Source: Rhizobium sp. FKL33 (GTDB lineage: Bacteria; Pseudomonadota; Alphaproteobacteria; Rhizobiales; Rhizobiaceae). From it: a stretch of 64,000 bases of DNA. The number at the start of each line of letters is the position of its first letter. Within the stretch, counting starts at the first letter, position 1. The notes below the pieces were generated by a model, which was given only the letters and a program-made list of their open reading frames with translations, did not search any database and had not been told where the DNA came from. The stretch lies in the NCBI RefSeq assembly GCF_005222915.1, contig NZ_STFX01000006.1:124001-188000 (forward strand). Reading direction: 5' to 3'. The position numbers and the translations under genes were made by a program. Positions 26,063 through 34,789 of the stretch are shown here, piece by piece.

Positions 26063-26992
26063 CTAACGCAGCCGGCGCAGCCTGCCGGGCGACACACCCA
26101 GGATATGTGTGAAATGCCGCGTCAGGTGCGACTGATCGCTGAAGCCGCAGGCGACAGCAATATCCGCGAGCGAATAATCGCTTCCCTCGATCATGCGTCT
26201 CGCCTCTTCGACGCGCCGCTGCATCAGCCACCGATGAGGCGTGAGCCCCGTAGCAGCGCGGAAGGCGCGGATGAAATAGCCCCGGGACAGTGAACAGCCT
26301 TCGGCGATCTCGGCGATCGACACATCGCTCGACAGTCGCGCCTCCATGAGGTCCTTGGCGCGCTGTTCCTGCCAGCGCGCCAAAGCCGGCTGTTTTTCGG
26401 TTACGGGCGCCGCGCCCGCGCATCCATGAGCATGAAGAAGATGCAGGCCTATGGCCATCGACAATTGCTCGACAAACAAGCCGCTCGCCTCTTGCGGCCG
26501 CTCCAGCGTCGGCGCGAAGGCGCGCATCAGATTGGACAACACAGGATCGTCTTCGCCGGCGAACGGAATAAACCCGTCCCCCAAGCGCAAGCCATTTTCC
26601 ACAGCCGTTTCCCTCAGGAAAGCCGTCGAGAGCTCCAGAAGAAGAAAGTCGAAAGGGCCATTCAATTCGGCGCGGTAATCGTCGCCGAAATTGCGGAGAT
26701 AAAGCGAGGAGGACGCAAAACCATAGGCCTGAGATGACGCCCCCCTGAAAATCCGCCGGCTGTGCCCCTGGCTCAGCGACAGGCCGATCAGCGCGCCACG
26801 GCCCGACGCCGGGGTGAAGACTTCAGAGACGCCGTCCTGCTTGACTCCCTTGCGATAAAGCGTCAGCCCACCGCGCTCGAATTCGATATCTGTTCCCAGC
26901 TTGTCCGAGGAGCAACCGAGGCCATCGCGTTGACGCGCCGAACGTCCCAGGGCTTCGACCCGAATCGACGTCGTCGAGGCTGCCGTTGTCAT
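26063..26992 (-). CDS. AraC-family regulator
   Basis: A 309-residue AraC regulator with an N-terminal sensor region of about 190 residues and a C-terminal AraC domain (LSSDVSIAEIAEGCSLSRGYFIRAFRAATGLTPHRWLMQRRVEEARRMI, then SLADIAVACGFSDQSHLTRHFTHILGVSPGRLRR). The ATG at 26992 is chosen; the frame opens with a TTG at 27010. It is divergent from the isochorismatase/XapX operon and probably controls it. It resembles the AraC protein at 33847-34707 over the whole length. Confidence 0.9.
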   Translation of the reverse strand: MTTAASTTSIRVEALGRSARQRDGLGCSSDKLGTDIEFERGGLTLYRKGVKQDGVSEVFTPASGRGALIGLSLSQGHSRRIFRGASSQAYGFASSSLYLRNFGDDYRAELNGPFDFLLLELSTAFLRETAVENGLRLGDGFIPFAGEDDPVLSNLMRAFAPTLERPQEASGLFVEQLSMAIGLHLLHAHGCAGAAPVTEKQPALARWQEQRAKDLMEARLSSDVSIAEIAEGCSLSRGYFIRAFRAATGLTPHRWLMQRRVEEARRMIEGSDYSLADIAVACGFSDQSHLTRHFTHILGVSPGRLRRLR

Positions 26993-27114
26993 GGCGCACT
27001 TATCTCCCAAGATCCTACATTGCGGTCGTCAATCGACGCACGCCATGCTTGCTTTTCGGAATGTCGCATTAAATCCCGCCTCTGTATAGCCGGCGCGCCG
27101 ATGGATAAAAGTAC

Positions 27115-27145
27115 GATTGTCCAAAACCGCTTCAAAAGGACAATC
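27115..27145. promoter_or_regulatory. Inverted repeat GATTGTCC/GGACAATC in araC/ycaC-like divergent region
   Basis: GATTGTCC (27115-27122) and GGACAATC (27138-27145) are perfect inverted repeats, with centres 23 bases apart. They lie 60 bases before the hydrolase start. This is a plausible operator for the adjacent AraC regulator. Confidence 0.45.
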
Positions 27146-27204
27146 TTCAATCGGCGCATTCCGGAATACTAGCCTCATCATCGAAACCTTGACGAGGAAA
27201 CACC

Positions 27205-27858
27205 ATGCTCCAAGCGAAAGCAGCTCCCGGATCGCTCCTGCTCAATCCTGCCGACCACACGCTGATTCTTATCGACTTCCAGTCGCAGATGTCCTTTGCG
27301 ACCAAGTCGATCGACGCAGTGAACCTGCGCAACAACGCCGCTCTGATCTCCCGCGCCGCCAAGGGCTTCGGTGTCTCGACCATCCTGACTACGGTTGCCG
27401 AAAAGAGCTTTTCAGGTCCGATGTTCTCGGAAATCACCAGCGCCTTTCCGGGTCAGAAACTGCTCGACCGCACCTCGATGAACACCTGGGAAGACGAGGC
27501 CGTCATCGCCGAGGTCAACGCCATCGGCAAACCGCGCATCGTGCTCGCCGGCCTCTGGACCAGCGTCTGCATCGTCGGACCTGCGCTGTCGGCCATCGAC
27601 CAGGGCTTCGAAGTCTATGTCATCGCCGACGCCTGCGGCGACGTCTCCACCGAAGCGCATGATCGCGCCATGGAACGCATGATCCAGGCCGGCGCGCGTC
27701 CGATGACCTCGCTGCAATACATGCTCGAACTTCAGCGCGACTGGGCCCGCGGCGAAACCTACGACCTGACGACCGGCATCGCCAAGGAATTCGGCGGCGC
27801 CTACGGCCTCGGGATCATCTACGCCAAGAGCATGTTCGGCGCGTCCGAAGGTCATTGA
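27205..27858 (+). CDS. Isochorismatase-family cysteine hydrolase (YcaC-like)
   Basis: A 217-residue hydrolase of the isochorismatase/YcaC superfamily. The catalytic Asp24 lies in LILIDFQSQM and the nucleophile Cys122 in LAGLWTSVCIVGPALSA. DACGDVSTEAHDRAMERMIQAGARPMTSLQYMLELQRDW is the YcaC-like tail. Substrates of these proteins are mostly unknown. It heads a rightward set with XapX, amidohydrolase, DoxX and alpha/beta hydrolase genes and faces an AraC regulator. Confidence 0.9.
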   Translation: MLQAKAAPGSLLLNPADHTLILIDFQSQMSFATKSIDAVNLRNNAALISRAAKGFGVSTILTTVAEKSFSGPMFSEITSAFPGQKLLDRTSMNTWEDEAVIAEVNAIGKPRIVLAGLWTSVCIVGPALSAIDQGFEVYVIADACGDVSTEAHDRAMERMIQAGARPMTSLQYMLELQRDWARGETYDLTTGIAKEFGGAYGLGIIYAKSMFGASEGH

Positions 27859-27915
27859 TCACCTCGATCCGCGTCCGGGCCGGATGGTCCGGACGTCTCT
27901 CAACAGGAGGCAGTC

Positions 27916-28200
27916 GTGAAAATCTATCTCATGTCGCTCGGAGCGGGGCTGGTGGTCGGCATCGTCTACAGCCTTCTGAACGTGCGGTCGCCGGCGCCCC
28001 CCGTCGTGGCGTTGATCGGACTCCTGGGCATTCTGGTCGGCGAGCAGATCGTGCCGAGCCTGCGCAGCCTGATGGCGCGCGAGCCGGGCTTTTCGTCCTG
28101 GCTGCACCAGATCCAGCCGCACATGTTCGGCCATCTGCCCACGGGTTCGGCGGCCAAACAGGCGACGGCAAAGCCCGACACAGACGAAACCGTCGTCTGA
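27916..28200 (+). CDS. XapX domain-containing small membrane protein
   Basis: A 94-residue protein. The first ~55 residues form the XapX (DUF1427) domain with two hydrophobic helices, MSLGAGLVVGIVYSLLNVRSP and PPVVALIGLLGILVGEQIVP. The Lys/Thr-rich tail is presumably cytosolic. XapX proteins are named for an association with xanthosine utilisation but have no defined activity. It is flanked by hydrolase genes on the same strand (57 and 41 bases away), so it is probably in the same operon. Confidence 0.85.
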   Translation: MKIYLMSLGAGLVVGIVYSLLNVRSPAPPVVALIGLLGILVGEQIVPSLRSLMAREPGFSSWLHQIQPHMFGHLPTGSAAKQATAKPDTDETVV

Positions 28201-28241
28201 AACCGCGCTTCTGAACAGCATCCGCTCCAACGAGGACAGCC

Positions 28242-30140
28242 ATGAACGTCGCCACCAAGGGCTACGCCGCCGCCGATCTCATCCTGCACAACGGCCGCAT
28301 CGTCACACTCGATCGCGCCAATCCGAACGCCACCGCCATGGCCGTCAAGGATGGGAAATTCCTGATGGTCGGACAAGATCATGAGGTCCTCACCCACTTC
28401 GGTCCGGACACGCGGATCGTGGATCTCGGCGGACGGCGCGTGCTGCCGGGGCTGATCGACAACCACACCCATGTCGTCCGCGGAGGGTTGAACTTCAACA
28501 TGGAACTGCGTTGGGACGGCGTGCGCAGCCTTGCCTACGCCATGGACATGCTGAAGCGCCAGGTGGCGGTGACTCCTCCGCCGCAATGGGTACGCGTTGT
28601 CGGCGGCTTCACCGAACATCAATTCGCTGAAAAGCGCCTGCCGACGCTCGACGAGATCAACGCGGTTGCGCCGGATACGCCGGTTTTCATCCTGCATCTC
28701 TATGATCGTGCGCTTCTGAACGGCGCGGCCCTGCGGGCCGTCGGCTACACCAAGGACACGCCCAATCCGCCCGGCGGCGAGATCCAGCGCGACGCGCAGG
28801 GCAATCCGGTGGGTCTCCTGCTCGCCAAGCCCAATGCCGGCATTCTCTACGCGACGTTGGCGCGGGGACCGAAACTGCCTTTCGATTATCAGCTGAATTC
28901 GACGCGGCATTTCATGCGCGAACTCAACCGGTTGGGCGTGACCGGCGTGATCGACGCCGGCGGCGGCTTCCAGAATTATCCCGACGACTACGCCGTCATC
29001 CAGAAACTCGCCGACGATGGCCAGATGACGGTGCGGCTCGCCTACAACCTCTTCACACAGAAGCCGAAGGCCGAAAAGGACGACTTTCTCGCCTGGACCG
29101 CCTCGGTGACCTACAAGCAGGGCACGGACTACTTCCGCCATAACGGTGCCGGCGAAATGCTGGTGTTTTCCGCCGCTGACTTCGAGGATTTCCGCCAGCC
29201 GCGCCCCGACATGCCGCCGGAGATGGAGGGCGAGCTCGAGGATGTCGTGCGAGTCCTGGCCGAAAATCGTTGGCCCTGGCGCATGCACGCCACCTATGAC
29301 GAAACCATCGCGCGGGCGCTCGACGTCTTCGAAAAGGTCAACGCCGATATTCCCTTCACCGGTCTCAACTGGTTTTTCGACCATGCCGAGACCATCTCCG
29401 AACGCTCGATCGACCGTATCGCGGCGCTGGGCGGCGGCATCGCCGTGCAGCATCGCATGGCCTTTCAGGGCGAATACTTCGTCGAGCGCTATGGCCATCG
29501 CGCCGCCGAGGCGACACCGCCTGTGGCGCGGATGCTGCAGAAGGGCGTCAAGACCTCGGCCGGCACCGACGCCACCCGCGTCGCCTCCTACAATCCCTGG
29601 GTTTCGTTGTCCTGGCTGGTGACCGGCAAGACGCTTGGGGGCCTTTCGCTTTACCCTCGCGCCAACTGCCTCGACCGTGAGGAAGCGCTGCGCATGTGGA
29701 CCGAAAATGTCGCCTGGTTTTCCAACGAAGAGGGCAAGAAGGGTAGAATCGAGGCGGGCCAGTTCGCCGATTTCATCGTGCCGGACAAAGATTTCTTCTC
29801 CTGCCCGGAGGACGAAATCTCCTTCATCACGTCCGAGATGACGGTGGTCGGCGGGAGGATCGTCTATGCCGCCGGCGCTTTCGCGGCGCTGGACGATGCG
29901 CCGCTTCCGCCGCCGATGCCTGACTGGTCGCCGGTGCGCAAATTCGGCGGTTACGCCGCCTGGGGCGAACCAGACGGGGCCGGCAAGGCGTCGCTCAGCC
30001 GGATGGCCTCGGCTTGCGGCTGCGCCAACAGCTGCAATCTTCATGGCCATGATCATGCGCGCGCCTGGGCGTCGAATGCGCCGGTGTCGGATTTTTCCGG
30101 CTTCTTCGGCGCGCTCGGCTGCGCCTGCTGGGCGGTGTGA
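28242..30140 (+). CDS. Amidohydrolase family protein (YtcJ-like) with Cys-rich tail
   Basis: A 632-residue metal-dependent hydrolase of the Amidohydro_3 type. It has DLILHNGRIVTLDRANPNATAMAV, the HxH metal pair in LIDNHTHVVRGG, MHATYDETI, the Asp-bearing TSAGTDATRVAS, and GRIEAGQFADFIV. It is about 80 residues longer than usual; the extra C-terminus (about residues 590-632) is rich in Cys and His (SACGCANSCNLHGHDH and the terminal GCACWAV). It sits between XapX and DoxX genes and is distinct from the amidohydrolase at 10308-11960. Substrate unknown. Confidence 0.9.
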   Translation: MNVATKGYAAADLILHNGRIVTLDRANPNATAMAVKDGKFLMVGQDHEVLTHFGPDTRIVDLGGRRVLPGLIDNHTHVVRGGLNFNMELRWDGVRSLAYAMDMLKRQVAVTPPPQWVRVVGGFTEHQFAEKRLPTLDEINAVAPDTPVFILHLYDRALLNGAALRAVGYTKDTPNPPGGEIQRDAQGNPVGLLLAKPNAGILYATLARGPKLPFDYQLNSTRHFMRELNRLGVTGVIDAGGGFQNYPDDYAVIQKLADDGQMTVRLAYNLFTQKPKAEKDDFLAWTASVTYKQGTDYFRHNGAGEMLVFSAADFEDFRQPRPDMPPEMEGELEDVVRVLAENRWPWRMHATYDETIARALDVFEKVNADIPFTGLNWFFDHAETISERSIDRIAALGGGIAVQHRMAFQGEYFVERYGHRAAEATPPVARMLQKGVKTSAGTDATRVASYNPWVSLSWLVTGKTLGGLSLYPRANCLDREEALRMWTENVAWFSNEEGKKGRIEAGQFADFIVPDKDFFSCPEDEISFITSEMTVVGGRIVYAAGAFAALDDAPLPPPMPDWSPVRKFGGYAAWGEPDGAGKASLSRMASACGCANSCNLHGHDHARAWASNAPVSDFSGFFGALGCACWAV

Positions 30141-30150
30141 GGAGAACAAC

Positions 30151-30600
30151 ATGGCTCAAGATTTCGAAGCGCATCTCGCCCGCCGCTGTGCGCCAGCCTT
30201 CACCTCCCATCCCGCCCGCTTCATCGGACTCCTGCTTCTCTGCTCGGCCTATCTGCAGGGCAGCCTGATGAAACTGTTCGATTTCGGCGCGGCGATCGCC
30301 GAAATGCAGCATTTCGGCCTGATGCCCGCCGCGCCAATGGCGGCTGCGGTCATCTTCTTCGAGCTTGCCTGCAGCCTGATGATCCTTTCGGGCTTCTGCC
30401 GCTGGATCGCCGCTCTGGCGCTCGGCGCCTTCACGCTCGCCGCAACCTTCATCGCGCTTCGATTTTGGGAGATGTCTCCGGGGATGGAGCGGACGATGGC
30501 GACCAACGCCTTTTTCGAGCATCTCGGCCTTGCCGGAGCCTTCCTGCTGGTCGCCTGGAGCGATCTGCACAAATGGCGCCGTGGCGTGGACGGCGACTGA
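30151..30600 (+). CDS. DoxX-family membrane protein
   Basis: A 149-residue inner-membrane protein with four predicted helices: PARFIGLLLLCSAYLQGSLMKL, MAAAVIFFELACSLMILSGF, IAALALGAFTLAATFIALRF and HLGLAGAFLLVAWSDL. The RFIGLLLL start and the GGxxL-like second helix are DoxX features. I chose ATG 30151, preceded by GGAGAACAAC; the frame runs open further upstream inside the amidohydrolase. DoxX proteins often pair with redox or stress enzymes. It is 10 bases after the amidohydrolase stop. Confidence 0.87.
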   Translation: MAQDFEAHLARRCAPAFTSHPARFIGLLLLCSAYLQGSLMKLFDFGAAIAEMQHFGLMPAAPMAAAVIFFELACSLMILSGFCRWIAALALGAFTLAATFIALRFWEMSPGMERTMATNAFFEHLGLAGAFLLVAWSDLHKWRRGVDGD

Positions 30601-30630
30601 CAATTCCTCATTTTTCAAGAAAGGAACAAA

Positions 30631-31596
30631 ATGACCTCCCTCGACGATTTCCTCCCGTTGACGCGACGGCAGACCCTGTCGGCCGGGGTCGCGCTTACGG
30701 GCGCACTCGCTCTCAACCTTTCCGCCTCCGTCTCAACCGCAACCGCAGAAGGACACCTGCTCATGTCGACCGGATTCATCGAAACCAAGGACAAGACCAA
30801 GATTTTCTACAAGGACTGGGGTCCCAAGGACGCCCAGCCGATCCTGTTCCATCATGGCTGGCCGCTGTCGGCGGACGCCTGGGACAACCAGATGCTGTTC
30901 TTCGTCCTCAAGGGCTATCGGGTCATCGCCCATGATCGTCGCGGCCATGGACGCTCTGACCAGCCGTGGGAAGGCAACACCATGGATCAATACGCCGACG
31001 ACGTCGCGGAATTGATCGAGAAGCTCGACCTCAAAAACCTGGTGATGATCGGTCACTCAACGGGCGGCGGTGAAGTCGCCCACTATATCGGCCGTCACGG
31101 CGACAAGCGGGTCGCGAAAGCCGTTCTCGTCGGCGCGGTTCCCCCGATCATGCTGAAGACCGACGCCAACCCAGAAGGCCTGCCCATGGAGGTGTTCGAC
31201 GGCATCCGCAAGGGCACGATGGACAACCGCTCGCAATTCTTCAAGGACCTGACCACGCCCTTCTACGGCTTCAACCGCGCCGGCGTGAAGGACAATCAGG
31301 GCTTCCGCGACAGTTTCTGGCTGATGGGCATGCAAGGCGGCATCAAAGGTCTTTACGATTGCGTCAAGGAATTTTCGGAAGTCGATTACACAGACGACCT
31401 CAAGAAGATCGGATGCCCGACGCTGATCATCCATGGCGACGACGACCAGATCGTACCGATTCACGCATCCGCCGAAAAGGCTGCGAAGATCGTCAAGAAT
31501 GCGACGCTGAAAGTCTATGCCGGCGGCAGCCATGGCCTGGCGCAGATCGAAGCGGACAAGTTCAACAACGACGTTCTCGATTTCATCAAGTCGTGA
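30631..31596 (+). CDS. Exported alpha/beta hydrolase, non-heme chloroperoxidase-like
   Basis: A 321-residue alpha/beta hydrolase close to cofactor-free haloperoxidases: [30 protein letters not shown], the nucleophile motif GHSTGGG with Ser143, [12 protein letters not shown] (Asp) and GGSHGL (His). The first ~40 residues carry a Tat-like signal, [20 protein letters not shown]. An internal ATG at residue 45 marks where most cytosolic homologues begin, so an alternative cytosolic start at 30763 is possible. It is last in the set from the isochorismatase gene before a hairpin. Confidence 0.9.
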   Translation: MTSLDDFLPLTRRQTLSAGVALTGALALNLSASVSTATAEGHLLMSTGFIETKDKTKIFYKDWGPKDAQPILFHHGWPLSADAWDNQMLFFVLKGYRVIAHDRRGHGRSDQPWEGNTMDQYADDVAELIEKLDLKNLVMIGHSTGGGEVAHYIGRHGDKRVAKAVLVGAVPPIMLKTDANPEGLPMEVFDGIRKGTMDNRSQFFKDLTTPFYGFNRAGVKDNQGFRDSFWLMGMQGGIKGLYDCVKEFSEVDYTDDLKKIGCPTLIIHGDDDQIVPIHASAEKAAKIVKNATLKVYAGGSHGLAQIEADKFNNDVLDFIKS

Positions 31597-31612
31597 TCAC
31601 CTGAGCACAGCC

Positions 31613-31638
31613 GCGCCCGCCGCCCCGCCGGCGGGCGC
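31613..31638 (+). terminator. GC-rich hairpin after the hydrolase gene
   Basis: GCGCCCGCCG (31613-31622) pairs with CGGCGGGCGC (31629-31638) around a 6-base loop, 16 bases after the stop. There is no T-run, so it may be only a partial terminator before the DUF1275 gene. Confidence 0.4.
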
Positions 31639-31659
31639 GCGTAATGAGAAGGAGCGTCC

Positions 31660-32325
31660 ATGCCCCGCAAGAGCCTGCCCGTAATCCTGAGTTTTAACGC
31701 TGGTTATGTCGATGCGGCTGGGTTTCTAGCGCTTCAGGGTCTCTTCGCCGCCCATGTGACCGGCAACTTCGTCACCATCGGCGCTGCGCTCGTGAACGGA
31801 ACCAGCGGCGTGGTGGCCAAACTCCTGGCGCTGCCGGCTTTCGGCCTGACGATCTTCCTCATCGCCTTTCTGCTCCGGACATTTTCGCCGAGTGAAAAGG
31901 CGGGGCTTGTCGGCCTGCTTGGCGCGCAGACCGCTCTTCTCACGGCCGCTGCAGGCTTGGCGCTGGTCTTCGAGCCTTTCCCAGCCGGAGACCATCTTGC
32001 CTCGATCGCCACCGGATTGACACTGGTCTTCGCCATGGCGACGCAAAATGCGCTTCAGCGTCTGCATCTCGGCAAATTGCCGCCGACCACGATGATGACG
32101 GGCACGACCACCCAGATGATGATCGATCTTGCAGACCGCGCCGCAGGCGTCGAAGGCGAGCAACTTTCGGCGCTTCGCGACCGGATGCGCGCCATGGGCG
32201 CCAATCTCGGCGCTTTCGCACTGGGTTGCGCGATTGCCGCCGCTCTCTACGCCTATCTGGGCTTGGCGTGTCTTTTACTCCCGCCGACCATCTCTTTGGT
32301 TGCGCTTTGGCGTGAACGCACTTGA
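31660..32325 (+). CDS. DUF1275 (YoaK-family) membrane protein
   Basis: A 221-residue hydrophobic protein with about six membrane helices. Diagnostic segments are GYVDAAGFLALQGLFAAHVTGNFVTIGAAL and LVFAMATQNALQRLHLGKLPPTTMMTGTTTQ. DUF1275 proteins are uncharacterised inner-membrane proteins with features of permeases. It lies 63 bases after the hydrolase gene and 5 bases before the converging NB-ARC regulator. Confidence 0.88.
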   Translation: MPRKSLPVILSFNAGYVDAAGFLALQGLFAAHVTGNFVTIGAALVNGTSGVVAKLLALPAFGLTIFLIAFLLRTFSPSEKAGLVGLLGAQTALLTAAAGLALVFEPFPAGDHLASIATGLTLVFAMATQNALQRLHLGKLPPTTMMTGTTTQMMIDLADRAAGVEGEQLSALRDRMRAMGANLGAFALGCAIAAALYAYLGLACLLLPPTISLVALWRERT

Positions 32326-32330
32326 AGCGC

Positions 32331-33725
32331 CTATGCGAGGACCTGATGTCGTTTCGACGCCGCATAGGCGCGAATGGTCCGCAGCATTCGGTAGCAGGTC
32401 GACCCGGAGGACTGATCGGCAACCACGAGCGATTTGGCGACGAGATCGGCAAGCAGACCGCTAAGTGAGCATGAAGACGCAAATGCATCTCCGGCGACAG
32501 TCGCCGCCGACTCCAGGCTGAACTCGCTTTCGAACAACGCGAGTTGAGCGAAAAGTGTCTTCTCTTCGACGCTGAGGAGATCATAGCTCCAATCGAATGC
32601 CGTCAGAAGCGTACGGTGACGATCAAGCGCGGTGCGTCGACCGGAGCTCAGCGCGAAATACAGTTCGTCATTCATGCCATCCATCTCCGAAAGGCACATC
32701 GACGAAAGCTTCGCCGCCGCCATTTCGAGCCCAAGCGGCAATCCATCCATTTTATGGCAGATGCAGACCAGGGCCGGGAGGTCGGCTTCGACCAACCGCC
32801 AGCTCGAATCCTGCGCCTGCGCGCGCTCGACGAACAAGCGCGCGGAAGACGAGCGCAGGACATTCTGGATTGTAACGTCCCCATCCGCATCCGGAAGATC
32901 CAGAGCCGGCGTCCTGACCAGCCATTCGCCTTCGGCCTGAAGCGGTTCGCGACTGGTGGCGATGATCTTCAGCGACGGCGCCGCCCGCAACAACGCTTCG
33001 ACGGTTTCGGCGACACGCTCTATAACATATTCGCAACTGTCCATTACGACGAGGTAGTCTCGCCCGGCGAGACGCTGCGCCGCATTCTCCAGCCCCCCAG
33101 CGTCAGACGCGATCCCGCCGAGACGCTGGATGAGGGAGCCAACAATTGTTTCTGCCTCGTCTAGACAGGCGAGATCGAGAAAAACCGGCGTCAGGCAGTG
33201 CGTTTCGCTGATTTCGAGCGCAACAGCCGTCGCCAGCGTCGTCTTGCCGACACCGCCGGGACCGCAAAGGGTCACAAGCCGCCGCGACCTGCACAGGTCC
33301 GCAAGCTCCGCGAGGAGCAGCTCACGCCCTATGATGCTGGTCAGGGGTCTCGGAAAATCCTGTCGCAGTTGTTCCATCGTTCTCTGGGTCGACTTCAGAT
33401 CGACGAGATCGGCGATAAGGCGATAGCCGCGGCCGTTCTCGTTGACGATCAGCGGCCGCTCCTGCTCATCTGTGCCCAAGAGCCGCCTGAGCGCCGATAG
33501 ATGGACGCGAAGCGCCGCTTCTTCGATCTGCTGCTTGGGCCAGACGCGATCGAGGAGCTCGTTCTTGCTGACGAGCTCTCCCGGTCTTTCGGCAAGAGCG
33601 ATCAGAATTTCCATGGCGCGCGCGCCGATCTTCACCGGCTGACCATTTCGCAGCAACGCCCGCTCTCGGGAGAGCAGCTGAAAGGGCGGGGTCGCCAACC
33701 GGTCGCCTGGGTCGAGATGTTTCAT
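32331..33725 (-). CDS. Winged-helix regulator with NB-ARC ATPase domain, short form
   Basis: A 464-residue one-component regulator. Residues 1-110 are an OmpR/PhoB-type winged helix (RNGQPVKIGARAMEILIALAERPGELVSKNELLDRVWP, then VHLSALRRLLG and GRGYRLIA). Residues 125-400 are an NB-ARC/AAA-like NTPase with Walker A GPGGVGKTT (155-163) and VVMDSCEYVIERV as the Walker B-like stretch. Homologues normally continue with several hundred residues of TPR-like repeats; this protein stops just after the LLRTIRAYA-type sequence. It is transcribed away from the AraC gene above it. Target unknown. Confidence 0.87.
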   Translation of the reverse strand: MKHLDPGDRLATPPFQLLSRERALLRNGQPVKIGARAMEILIALAERPGELVSKNELLDRVWPKQQIEEAALRVHLSALRRLLGTDEQERPLIVNENGRGYRLIADLVDLKSTQRTMEQLRQDFPRPLTSIIGRELLLAELADLCRSRRLVTLCGPGGVGKTTLATAVALEISETHCLTPVFLDLACLDEAETIVGSLIQRLGGIASDAGGLENAAQRLAGRDYLVVMDSCEYVIERVAETVEALLRAAPSLKIIATSREPLQAEGEWLVRTPALDLPDADGDVTIQNVLRSSSARLFVERAQAQDSSWRLVEADLPALVCICHKMDGLPLGLEMAAAKLSSMCLSEMDGMNDELYFALSSGRRTALDRHRTLLTAFDWSYDLLSVEEKTLFAQLALFESEFSLESAATVAGDAFASSCSLSGLLADLVAKSLVVADQSSGSTCYRMLRTIRAYAASKRHQVLA

Positions 33726-33846
33726 CGCGTCATCCTCGGGTCCCCTTATTTGAGAGGCTCAGCGCAAGCTGATCCTTACAACGTCGGCGACGAGGCCAGA
33801 TAGGACGATAGTGCCGCGGTTTGAACAATAGGAACATGAGCGTTTG

Positions 33847-34707
33847 TTACCGGATCATCGGACCCCGCCGCCAGGCCGTGGGCGTCGTTCCGACGCTTTT
33901 GTGAAAGACCCGGCTCATATGGCTTTGATCGGCAAAACCGCAGGCGCTGGCGATCTCCGCAATGGTCATGGCGCTCGCCAGAAGCTGCTTGGCGCGCTCG
34001 ATGCGGAGATCGAGCAACCAGCGATGCGGCGTGACGCCGGTGGTCTGGCGAAAAGCCCGGATGAAGTGACTGCGGGACAGGCCACAGGCCGCCGCGGTGT
34101 CCTCGAGCGAGATCGACCGATTGAAATTTGCCCGCATGAAGTCTTTGGCCATTTCTTCCTGACGCGGAGAAAGCAATCCTCGAGCCCGCAAGGGTCGGTC
34201 GGTCGGAGCGTAGCTATGCAGAAGATGCGAAATAACGGCGTTTTGAACCTGCAACAGAAAGCTCTTGTTGGCGGAAAGCGGACGCTCCAGGGCCGGCAGC
34301 AGCGAAAGCGAGAGGGACATCATTACGGGATCATAGGTCCCGAGTCTGCAGTCCAATTCTGTCACGCCGGAGAAACCGAGGCCGATCGAGGCTCGCGCCA
34401 GCATATCGAAGGGGAGGTGAAAGTCCATGCAATCGTAGCCCGTTAGATATTCGCGACTCCATTGGGCGCGGAGATCCAGAATGGCGACGGCTCCGGGGCC
34501 GAAGGTTCCATCATAGACGGCCTTGCCGTTTCTCCAGATCCTGACGGGAGCCGCGTCATGCAATTGCACGGTTGCCAGATAGGCGCTTTCGACGCCAGCG
34601 AGCGGCATCGGGGTCGCATCCGCGCGAGAATACCGCATGCGTTTGACCGTGATCCCGGCTGTCGACATCGCCGATACGATCGGCGGAACTTTATTGTGTT
34701 CGCTCAT
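33847..34707 (-). CDS. AraC-family regulator
   Basis: A 286-residue AraC regulator: an N-terminal sensor of about 170 residues (SEHNKVPPIVSAM start) and a C-terminal double helix-turn-helix (NFNRSISLEDTAAACGLSRSHFIRAFRQTTGVTPHRWLLDLRIERAKQLL, then TIAEIASACGFADQSHMSRVFHKSVGTTPTAWRR). The frame is open to 34767, but the ATG at 34707 gives the usual length. It follows the ring-cleaving dioxygenase gene on the same strand after an 82-base gap, so it may control it or be co-transcribed. Confidence 0.88.
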   Translation of the reverse strand: MSEHNKVPPIVSAMSTAGITVKRMRYSRADATPMPLAGVESAYLATVQLHDAAPVRIWRNGKAVYDGTFGPGAVAILDLRAQWSREYLTGYDCMDFHLPFDMLARASIGLGFSGVTELDCRLGTYDPVMMSLSLSLLPALERPLSANKSFLLQVQNAVISHLLHSYAPTDRPLRARGLLSPRQEEMAKDFMRANFNRSISLEDTAAACGLSRSHFIRAFRQTTGVTPHRWLLDLRIERAKQLLASAMTIAEIASACGFADQSHMSRVFHKSVGTTPTAWRRGPMIR

Positions 34708-34789
34708 GAGCTTGTCTCGGCGCGCGCGGGCTCGACCGGGGCGCATGCTGCGCCGCCCCGGCTTCACCGTTTCGGATGATTGGGAAGGG

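Noticed and set aside
27966-30152. A 728-codon open frame on the minus strand opposite the amidohydrolase
   Set aside because: It is antisense to a well-supported family member with conserved metal motifs, is Arg/His/Gly-rich and of low complexity, and resembles no family. High-GC shadow frame.
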